From Actinomycetospora succinea (GTDB lineage Bacteria > Actinomycetota > Actinomycetes > Mycobacteriales > Pseudonocardiaceae), in assembly GCF_004363095.1 (NCBI RefSeq), contig NZ_SNYO01000010.1, positions 1 through 64,000 of the forward strand: a DNA stretch of 64,000 bases, given 5' to 3'. Of this stretch, positions 57,928 to 64,000 are shown piece by piece. Position 1 is the stretch's first letter; every line of letters starts with the position of its first letter. Position numbers and translations under genes: made by a program. Below the pieces are notes generated by a model. That model did not search any database. It was not told the origin of the DNA and saw only the letters and a program-made list of their open reading frames with translations.

Positions 57928-59552
57928 GGCACGACCGGCACGGGAGCAGCGGACCCGTTCTCGTCGGCGTGCACGCCCGAGACCGTGGCCGGAGCGGCGA
58001 CGGTGTCGGCGGCGGCCACCGCGGCGAGGACGGCGCGCGCCTTGTTGACGCACTCCGTGTCCTCGGCCTCGGGGTCGGAGTCGGCCACGATGCCGCCGCC
58101 GGACTGCACGTAGGCGACGCCGTCGCGCAGCAGCCCGGTGCGGATCGCGATCGCCGTGTCGGCGTCGCCCGCGAAGTCGAGGTAGCCGACGATGCCGCCG
58201 TAGAGCCCGCGCCGGGTGGGCTCGAGCTCCTCGATAATCTGCAGCGCCATCGGCTTGGGCGCGCCGGAGAGCGTCCCCGCCGGGAAGCAGGCCGTCACCG
58301 CGTCGAAGGCCGTGCGGTCGGCCGCGAGGCGCCCGCTGACCGTGCTGACCAGGTGCATCACGTGGCTGTAGCGCTCGATCTCGAAGAACCGGCGCACGGT
58401 GACGGTGCCCGGCACGCAGACGCGGCCGAGGTCGTTGCGCCCGAGGTCGACGAGCATGAGGTGCTCGGCGCGCTCCTTCTCGTCGGCGAGCAGGTCCTTC
58501 GCGAGGAGGGTGTCCTCCTCCTCGTCGGCGCCGCGCCAGCGGGTGCCGGCGATCGGGTGGGTGGTGGCCACCCCGTCCCGCACCGTCACCAGCGCCTCGG
58601 GGCTGGAGCCGACGATCTCGAAGGGCCGCCCGTCGGCGTCGGCGAGCCGCAGCAGGTACATGTACGGGCTGGGGTTGGTCATCCGCAGGACCCGGTAGAT
58701 CTCGAGCGCGTCGGCCGTCGTGTCGGCCTCGAAGCGCTGGGACACGACCACCTGGAACGCGTCGCCCGCCCGGATCCGCTCCTTGGCGACCTCGATGGCC
58801 GCGTGGTGCTCCTCGGGCGAGCGGCGCCGGCGCACCGTGCCGCCACCCTCCGGGCGCTGCGCGGTCGCGACCGTGGACGGGGCGGGCGCCGCGAGCTCGG
58901 CGGCCATCCGGTCGAGGCGCGCGAGCGCGTCGTCGTAGGCGGCGTCGGCGCGCTCCGGGCTGTCGTCCCAGTTCACGGCGTTGGCGATGAGCGTGACCGT
59001 GCCCTCGTGGTGGTCGAGCGCGGCCACGTCGGTGGCGAGCAGCATGACCATCTCGGGAATGTGCAGGTCGTCCGTCGCGTGCTCGCCCACCCGCTCGAGC
59101 CGGCGCACCGCGTCGTAGCCGACGTAGCCGACGAGCCCGCCGGTGAGCGGCGGCAGCCCGGGCAGCGGGTCGGTGCGCAGGCGCTGGAGCGTCTCACGCA
59201 GGACCACCAGCGGGTCGTCCCACGTCTGCTCGTCGTCCGGGCCGCCGGGCAGACCGACCGGGACCTGACCGGTCCACGCCGCGCGCCCGTCCTGCTCGGT
59301 GAGCGTGGCCGCGCTGCGCGCCCCGACGAAGCTCCACCGCGACCAGGACTCGCCGTGCGCCGCCGACTCGAGCAGGAAGGTGCCGGGGCGCCGGCCGGCG
59401 AGCTTGCGGTAGAGCCCGACGGGCGTCTCCCCGTCGGCCAGCAGCCGCCGCGTCACCGGGATGACGCGGTGGTGGGCGGCCAGGGCGTGGAAGCCCGCGC
59501 GATCGGGCACGACCGCGCCGAGCGGTGCGGTGGAGGCGTCGGACGGGGACAC
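57924..59552 (-). CDS. trpE: Anthranilate synthase component I
   Basis: TrpE makes anthranilate from chorismate with ammonia from a TrpG partner that is not in this window. The 542-residue protein has the feedback-site motif [10 protein letters not shown] near the N-terminus, then [39 protein letters not shown] and [11 protein letters not shown], all hallmarks. GTG at 59552 gives [11 protein letters not shown]; longer in-frame starts exist up to 59654. Feedback inhibition by tryptophan is expected from the LLES motif. Confidence 0.95.
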   Translation of the reverse strand: MSPSDASTAPLGAVVPDRAGFHALAAHHRVIPVTRRLLADGETPVGLYRKLAGRRPGTFLLESAAHGESWSRWSFVGARSAATLTEQDGRAAWTGQVPVGLPGGPDDEQTWDDPLVVLRETLQRLRTDPLPGLPPLTGGLVGYVGYDAVRRLERVGEHATDDLHIPEMVMLLATDVAALDHHEGTVTLIANAVNWDDSPERADAAYDDALARLDRMAAELAAPAPSTVATAQRPEGGGTVRRRRSPEEHHAAIEVAKERIRAGDAFQVVVSQRFEADTTADALEIYRVLRMTNPSPYMYLLRLADADGRPFEIVGSSPEALVTVRDGVATTHPIAGTRWRGADEEEDTLLAKDLLADEKERAEHLMLVDLGRNDLGRVCVPGTVTVRRFFEIERYSHVMHLVSTVSGRLAADRTAFDAVTACFPAGTLSGAPKPMALQIIEELEPTRRGLYGGIVGYLDFAGDADTAIAIRTGLLRDGVAYVQSGGGIVADSDPEAEDTECVNKARAVLAAVAAADTVAAPATVSGVHADENGSAAPVPVVP

Positions 59553-59603
59553 GACCTCATTGTGGCCCCCTCCCCCGACAGGGCTCCCCCACCGGGTCGG
59601 CGA

Positions 59604-59626
59604 GATCCGCGGCGAACACGCGGATC
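59604..59626 (-). promoter_or_regulatory. Hairpin in the trpE leader region
   Basis: GATCCGCG and CGCGGATC form a perfect stem over a seven-base loop, about 55 bases before the trpE start on the minus strand. I see no leader peptide with adjacent Trp codons, so attenuation of the usual type is not supported. The hairpin may be structural or an operator. Confidence 0.35.
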
Positions 59627-59697
59627 GCTGCGTCGACGCCTGCGGAGCCACCATTGATCACCGTGGCGGCGGGGTCGACCGCCGGCAAACCCCCGGA

Positions 59698-59758
59698 GAT
59701 CAGGGGCGACGCCAGGCACCCGGGACCGCTCGCAAGGTGCACCACGACGCCCCTGATC
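59698..59758 (-). terminator. Compound hairpin at the end of the EamA gene
   Basis: GATCAGGGGCG (59698-59708) pairs with CGCCCCTGATC (59748-59758), which includes part of the EamA stop codon. Inside, GCACC (59716-59720) pairs with GGTGC (59736-59740). The form suggests a terminator separating EamA from trpE. Confidence 0.55.
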
Positions 59759-60749
59759 ACCCCCGCGGCGGGGTCGGCTCCTCGACCGCCGGCTCGCCGG
59801 CCGGTTCGGGTGCCGGCGCGGCGCGGGTCCGGGCGGCGACGGCGACCGCGCCGAGCACCACGAGACAGCCGAGCAGCTGCAGCACGCCCGGCACCTCGCC
59901 GAGCACCAGCGCGCCGAGCAGGACCGCGCCGACCGGCTGGAGCAGCAGGATCGAGGCGCCGGTCGCCGACGCGAGGCGCGGGAGCGCCGAGGCGATGAGC
60001 ACCCAGCCGATCACCTGCCCGACGATCGCGAGCGTGATCAGCCAGCCCAGCGCGGGCCAGCCCGGCGCGAGGTCGACGCCCTGCCAGAACGAGCCGACGA
60101 CGAACGAGGTGATCGCGGCGCCGAGGGTGGCGATCGCGACCGGGGTGAACCGCTGCCCCGGCCCGGCGCCGAGGCGCACGAAGAGCAGGTAGCCGGCGTA
60201 GGCGACCGCGGCGATCAGGGCGGTGATCGTGCCGCGCACCGGCGCGGGCGCCGACACGGCGTCGCTTCCGCCGACCAGCCCGCCGGCCAGCGCGACGCCG
60301 ACGAGCATCACCGGCACCGCGAGCACGAACGTGCGCCGCACCCGCTCGCCCAGGACGAGGAACGCCAGCAGCGGCAGGATCACGACCTGCGCGTTGACCA
60401 CGACGGTCGACACGCCCGCGCCGACCGCGCGCACCGACTCCGCCCACAGCGTCATGTCGAGGCCCAGCAGCGCGCCGCCGACCAGCAGCACGACCGGGCG
60501 GTTCCCGGTGCTCGCCGCGACACGGCGCCGGCGACGCCACTCCAGGAAGGCCAGCGGGGCCAGGATCGGCAGCGCCAGCGCGCAGCGGAAGAACGTCGCC
60601 GTCCCGGGGCTGACGTCGGCGAGCGCGATGAAGATCGGCGAGAACGCGATGCACAGGCTCCCGGCCACCGCGACGAGGCGCGCGTCGAGGCGGACGCGGG
60701 GGCCGGCGTCGGACGGGGTGGGCGCGGGGCGGGCGAGGGAGCGCGTCAC
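59757..60749 (-). CDS. EamA/DMT-family transporter
   Basis: The 330-residue protein has ten membrane segments as two EamA repeats; FSPIFIALADVSPGTATFFRCALALPIL is typical of the first and ASATGASILLLQPVGAVLLGALVLGE of the second. Such carriers often export amino acids or metabolites. GTG at 60749 is the best start. It diverges from a LysR gene with a LysR-type box between, so it is the likely target. Nothing fixes its substrate; the trp/his neighbourhood only suggests an amino acid. Confidence 0.88.
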   Translation of the reverse strand: MTRSLARPAPTPSDAGPRVRLDARLVAVAGSLCIAFSPIFIALADVSPGTATFFRCALALPILAPLAFLEWRRRRRVAASTGNRPVVLLVGGALLGLDMTLWAESVRAVGAGVSTVVVNAQVVILPLLAFLVLGERVRRTFVLAVPVMLVGVALAGGLVGGSDAVSAPAPVRGTITALIAAVAYAGYLLFVRLGAGPGQRFTPVAIATLGAAITSFVVGSFWQGVDLAPGWPALGWLITLAIVGQVIGWVLIASALPRLASATGASILLLQPVGAVLLGALVLGEVPGVLQLLGCLVVLGAVAVAARTRAAPAPEPAGEPAVEEPTPPRG

Positions 60750-60757
60750 GCGGACAA

Positions 60758-60774
60758 TGTTGCGTTCGCCAACA
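60758..60774. promoter_or_regulatory. LysR-type operator between EamA and LysR genes
   Basis: TGTTG-CGTTCGC-CAACA is a perfect inverted repeat with the T-N11-A form of LysR-family boxes. It lies 9 bases upstream of the EamA GTG and about 50 bases upstream of the LysR start. Confidence 0.75.
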
Positions 60775-60823
60775 GTTGAGCACCAGCGAGCTTTTCTGCA
60801 CCCCACCCGTTACGTTCTCTGAT

Positions 60824-61768
60824 GTGTTCGCCCTCGACCGCCTCCGCGCCCTCGACGCGCTGGCGGACCGGGGCTCGATCGCCGGCGCGGCCACGGCCCT
60901 GCACCTCACGCCGTCCGCGGTGTCCCAGCAGCTCGCGAAGCTCGAGCGGGAGGCCGGCGCCCCGCTCACCGAGCCCGCGGGGCGCGGGCTGCGCCTCACC
61001 GCCGCCGGGCGGATGCTCGCCGAGCACGCCGCGGACATCCTCGCTCGCGTCGCCGCCGCCCGGCTCGACCTCGACCGCCTGCGCGACGAGGTGGTCGGCG
61101 AGCTGCGCATCGGCGCCATCCAGACCTCGGTGCACGCCCTCGCCCCGCCGACGCTGGCGCGCCTGCGCCTCGCCCACCCCGGCCTGCGCGTGGCGCTGGC
61201 CGACGGGGAGGCCGAGGAGACGCTGCCCGCGGTGCTCGCCGGCGACCTCGACATCGCGGTGGTCGAGAACTGGGAGGGCTCGCCGGCGCCGATCCCGGCC
61301 GGCACCTCGCGGGCACGGCTCTGCGACGACGTCATCGACCTGCTCCTGCCCGCCGGCCACCGTCTCGCCGGGCGGAGCTCGGTCACGCTGGCCGAGGTCG
61401 ACGACCTCGACTGGGTCGCCGACGGCGTCCACACCCGCGCGGGCGCCTGGCTGCTGCACACCCTGCGCGCCCAGGGGCTCGAGCCGCGGGTGACGTGCCA
61501 GGTCTGTGGCTTCGGGATGCACGTCGAGCTCGCGGCGGGCATCGGGGTCGCGGCGCTGGTCCCCCGCCTCGCCCGGCCCCCGCTGCCGGCCGGGGTCGTC
61601 GCGGTGACGACCGACCCGCCGATGCACCGCAGCATCGACGCGGTGTGGCGCACCGACCGGGGCACCGCGGCCGTCCGCGCGGCCGTCGAGATGTTCACCG
61701 CCGTCGCGGCCGAGCGCGACGCCGTCGCGGCCGGGTCGCCGGGCCGGACGAACCCCGACCCCGGCTAG
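60824..61768 (+). CDS. LysR-family transcriptional regulator
   Basis: The 314-residue protein has the LysR HTH ([36 protein letters not shown]) and an effector domain ([24 protein letters not shown]). It should control the divergent EamA transporter. GTG at 60824 is preferred: TACGTT seven bases before it would give a leaderless message. Its TAG shares a CTAG with the hisI stop on the other strand. Confidence 0.92.
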   Translation: MFALDRLRALDALADRGSIAGAATALHLTPSAVSQQLAKLEREAGAPLTEPAGRGLRLTAAGRMLAEHAADILARVAAARLDLDRLRDEVVGELRIGAIQTSVHALAPPTLARLRLAHPGLRVALADGEAEETLPAVLAGDLDIAVVENWEGSPAPIPAGTSRARLCDDVIDLLLPAGHRLAGRSSVTLAEVDDLDWVADGVHTRAGAWLLHTLRAQGLEPRVTCQVCGFGMHVELAAGIGVAALVPRLARPPLPAGVVAVTTDPPMHRSIDAVWRTDRGTAAVRAAVEMFTAVAAERDAVAAGSPGRTNPDPG

Positions 61769-62118
61769 GCCTCGCCGGGCAGCAGGACGTCGGCGTCGAA
61801 GCAGGTGCGGTCGCCGGTGTGGCAGGCGGCGCCGGACTGGTCGACGAGCACCAGCACGGTGTCGCCGTCGCAGTCCAGGCGGACCTCGACGACCTTCTGC
61901 ACGTGGCCCGAGGTCGCGCCCTTGATCCAGAGCTCGTTCCGCGACCGCGACCAGTACGTCCCCTCGCGCGTGGCGAGCGTGCGGGCCAGGGCCTCGTCGG
62001 ACATCCACGCGACCATGAGGACCTCGTGGGTGTCGTACTGCTGCACCACGGCGCAGACGAGGCCGTCGGAGGTGCGCTTGAGCCGGGAGGCGATCGCGGG
62101 GTCCAGGGGGAAGCTCAC
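61765..62118 (-). CDS. hisI: Phosphoribosyl-AMP cyclohydrolase
   Basis: HisI opens the ring of PR-AMP in histidine synthesis. The 117-residue protein has [46 protein letters not shown] and the zinc-binding cysteines in [10 protein letters not shown]. The PRATP pyrophosphatase domain is absent and must be encoded elsewhere (hisE). The GTG overlaps the hisF stop. Confidence 0.96.
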   Translation of the reverse strand: MSFPLDPAIASRLKRTSDGLVCAVVQQYDTHEVLMVAWMSDEALARTLATREGTYWSRSRNELWIKGATSGHVQKVVEVRLDCDGDTVLVLVDQSGAACHTGDRTCFDADVLLPGEA

Positions 62119-62888
62119 CGGATCTCCACCCCGTCCGCGCGCAACGCGTCCTTGACCTCGCCGATCCGCATGATCCCGAAGTGGAACACGCTGGCCGCGA
62201 GCACCGCGTCGGCCCCGGCCGCGACGGCCGGCGGGAAGTGCTCGACCTCGCCCGCGCCGCCGCTCGCGATCACGGGCACGTCGACGAGCGCGCGCACCTT
62301 GGTGATCATGTCGATGTCGAAGCCGGCCTTCGTGCCGTCGGCGTCCATCGAGTTCAGCAGGATCTCCCCGACGCCGAGCTCCTGGCCGCGCTGGGCCCAC
62401 TCGAGCGCGTCGATGCCCGTCCCGCGGCGCCCGCCGTGGGTGGTGACCTCGAACCCCGACGGCGTCGGCTGCCCGTCCGCGGGCACGCGCCGGGCGTCGA
62501 CGGACAGGACGATGCACTGGGACCCGTACCGGCGGCTGGCCTCGCCCAGGAACTCCGGGCGGGCGATCGCCGCGGTGTTGATGCCGACCTTGTCCGCGCC
62601 CGCGCGCAGGAGCTTGTCGATGTCCTCGTTCGTCCGCACGCCGCCCCCGACGGTCAGCGGGATGAACACCTGCTCGGCCGTGCGCCGCACGACGTCGTAG
62701 GTGGTCTCGCGCTCGCCCGAGGACGCGCTGACGTCGAGGAACGTGAGCTCGTCGGCGCCCTCGGCGTCGTAGAGCCGGGCCATCTCGACGGGGTCGCCGG
62801 CGTCGCGCAGGTCGACGAAGTTGACGCCCTTCACCACCCTGCCGGCGTCCACGTCCAGGCAGGGGATCACACGGACGGCGACACCCAT
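62115..62888 (-). CDS. hisF: Imidazole glycerol phosphate synthase, cyclase subunit
   Basis: HisF with HisH makes IGP and AICAR. The 257-residue barrel begins [20 protein letters not shown] with catalytic Asp, and has [20 protein letters not shown]-like [25 protein letters not shown] with the second Asp, and ASGGAG. HisH is not in this window. It lies 10 bases after priA. Confidence 0.97.
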   Translation of the reverse strand: MGVAVRVIPCLDVDAGRVVKGVNFVDLRDAGDPVEMARLYDAEGADELTFLDVSASSGERETTYDVVRRTAEQVFIPLTVGGGVRTNEDIDKLLRAGADKVGINTAAIARPEFLGEASRRYGSQCIVLSVDARRVPADGQPTPSGFEVTTHGGRRGTGIDALEWAQRGQELGVGEILLNSMDADGTKAGFDIDMITKVRALVDVPVIASGGAGEVEHFPPAVAAGADAVLAASVFHFGIMRIGEVKDALRADGVEIR

Positions 62889-62898
62889 ACCGGAAAGC

Positions 62899-63642
62899 CT
62901 AACCGCGCTCGTCGCGCGTGATCGCCAGCGCCTCCGGCAGGGTGAAGTTGCCCGCGTACAGGGCCTTGCCGACGATCGCGCCCTCGACGCCCTGCGGGGC
63001 CAGCGCGGACAGGACACGCAGGTCGTCCAGCGACGACACCCCGCCCGAGGCCACCACGGGCCGGTCGGTGCGCGCGCAGACCGCCTCGAGCAGCTCGGTG
63101 TTCGGACCGGTCAGCGTGCCGTCGCGCCCGACGTCGGTGACGACGTAGCGCGCGCAGCCCTCGGCGTCGAGGCGGGCGAGCACGCTCCACAGGTCCCCGC
63201 CGTCGGACACCCAGCCCCGCGCGGCGAGGCGGTGCCGTCCCTCGGTGATCTTGACGTCGAGCCCGACGGCCACCCGGTCGCCGAACTCGGCGATCGCCTT
63301 CGCGCACCACTCGGGGTCCTCGAGCGCGGCGGTGCCGATGTTCACGCGCCGGCAGCCGGTGGCCAGGGCCCGGCGCAGCGAGGCGTCGTCGCGGATGCCG
63401 CCGGAGAGCTCGACGGCGATGTCGGTCTGGTCGACGACGCGCGCGAGCAGCTCGGCGTTGGACCCGCGCCCGAACGCGGCGTCGAGGTCCACCAGGTGCA
63501 GCCACTCCGCGCCGTCGTCGGCCCAGGCGCGGGCCGCGTCGAGGGGGTCGCCGTAGCCGGTCTCGGTGCCGGCGCGGCCCTGGACGAGGCGGACGGCCTG
63601 GCCGTCCACGACGTCCACGGCGGGGAGGAGGTCGATGGTCAC
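62899..63642 (-). CDS. priA: PriA: bifunctional HisA/TrpF isomerase
   Basis: In actinobacteria this barrel isomerises both ProFAR (histidine) and PRA (tryptophan). The 247-residue protein has [18 protein letters not shown] with the catalytic Asp in [37 protein letters not shown] with the second Asp and [10 protein letters not shown]. Absence of a trpF in the trp gene group here supports the dual role. It starts the leftward priA-hisF-hisI unit. Confidence 0.93.
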   Translation of the reverse strand: MTIDLLPAVDVVDGQAVRLVQGRAGTETGYGDPLDAARAWADDGAEWLHLVDLDAAFGRGSNAELLARVVDQTDIAVELSGGIRDDASLRRALATGCRRVNIGTAALEDPEWCAKAIAEFGDRVAVGLDVKITEGRHRLAARGWVSDGGDLWSVLARLDAEGCARYVVTDVGRDGTLTGPNTELLEAVCARTDRPVVASGGVSSLDDLRVLSALAPQGVEGAIVGKALYAGNFTLPEALAITRDERG

Positions 63643-63657
63643 GGCGCGCGATCGTAA

Positions 63658-64000
63658 CTACGCGCCGGTGAGCAGCGACCGGCGACGCTCCAGCAGCTCC
63701 CGCTCGGCCACCGTGCGCACCAGCTCCAGCGCCCGGTCGATCTCGCCGACGGCCTCGTCGACGCGGCCCAGCGTGGTGAGCATGTCGGCGCGCACCGCCG
63801 GCAGCAGGTGGTAGCCGGCGAGCGTCCGGTCGTCCCGCAGCGGCTCGAGCACGGCGAGCCCCGCCTCCGGTCCCTCGGCGCGCGCCACCGCGACGGCGCG
63901 GTTCAGCTCGACCACCGGCGACGGCGCGAGTGCCGCCAGCTCGGCGTAGAGCGCGGCGATCGCGGCCCAGTCGGTGGCGTCGGTCGAGCGGGCGCGGGCG
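63658..64000 (-). CDS. ECF-type RNA polymerase sigma factor, C-terminal part (partial)
   Basis: About 113 codons are visible, reading TDWAAIAALYAELAALAPS, VVELNRAVAVARAEGPEAGL, GYHLLPAVRADML and ERELLERRRSLL. This is the C-terminal TPR-like extension (DUF6596) of the large ECF sigma factors, often next to a YCII-domain gene. The sigma2/sigma4 regions lie beyond the window. It ends 16 bases before priA on the same strand. Confidence 0.85.
   Translation of the reverse strand, partial: ARARSTDATDWAAIAALYAELAALAPSPVVELNRAVAVARAEGPEAGLAVLEPLRDDRTLAGYHLLPAVRADMLTTLGRVDEAVGEIDRALELVRTVAERELLERRRSLLTGA

Noticed and set aside
59553-59756. Classical trp attenuator
   Set aside because: No short frame with consecutive TGG codons precedes trpE, and the hairpin lacks a U-run or an evident competing stem.

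Overview
This window is chromosomal DNA of a very GC-rich actinobacterium, most likely a member of the Pseudonocardiales (Pseudonocardia/Actinomycetospora-like). The evidence is GTG starts throughout, a PriA-type HisA with no separate trpF, a mycothiol-type DinB/maleylpyruvate isomerase protein, an F420-type PPOX oxidoreductase, an Rv2578c-type radical SAM gene behind an actinobacterial LexA box, and typical actinobacterial gene orders (rarA / alaS / ruvX / mltG / aroE / aroC / aroK / aroB; hisA-hisF-hisI / trpE-trpC-trpB-trpA-lgt). Genus-level placement is an inference.

Layout. The left edge (1-100) is the 3' end of an IS481-family element that inserted exactly at the aroB stop codon. From 97 to 9259 runs a leftward block of shikimate-pathway genes (aroB, aroK, aroC, aroE) with a prepilin peptidase, mltG, ruvX and alaS. 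Small alaS-linked membrane genes, an HTH/membrane protein, rarA, a CxxC protein and a polysaccharide deacetylase continue leftward to 13966. An Lrp regulator and aminotransferase read rightward to a 44-bp perfect palindromic terminator. 15.7-22.3 kb holds mixed housekeeping and unknown genes (PEP-mutase family, DinB-like, kinase-fold, DUF389, aspS, PPOX).

22.3-31.5 kb is the most unusual part. It contains an intein-interrupted radical SAM gene behind a perfect LexA box, an acyl-CoA dehydrogenase behind an operator-like palindrome, two of three copies of a dispersed double-hairpin repeat (one inside the yibE/F-like coding region), and a protein of 33 tandem decapeptides translationally coupled to the YibE/F gene. 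A secreted protein with a Gly-His-Glu tail ends this part.

31.6-40.2 kb is catabolic. A leftward operon (ethanolamine permease, eutB, eutC) has no microcompartment genes. A MarR gene is divergent from a fully overlapping four-gene CoA-thioester operon (crotonase, acyl-CoA synthetase, hydroxyacyl-CoA dehydrogenase, amidohydrolase), preceded by a 17-codon leader ORF. 40.3-46.7 kb has hisS and MBL-hydrolase genes, a secreted cyclophilin, a lipase, an SDR/WYL divergent pair and an NTF2-like protein.

46.7-63.6 kb is amino-acid metabolism. gltD-gltB, lgt and trpA-B-C-(membrane)-E read leftward, then hisI-hisF-priA. A divergent EamA exporter / LysR pair sits between the trp and his groups. The right edge cuts an ECF-type sigma factor gene. 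No gap between genes exceeds about 300 bases, and I found no rRNA, tRNA, CRISPR array, prophage or origin.
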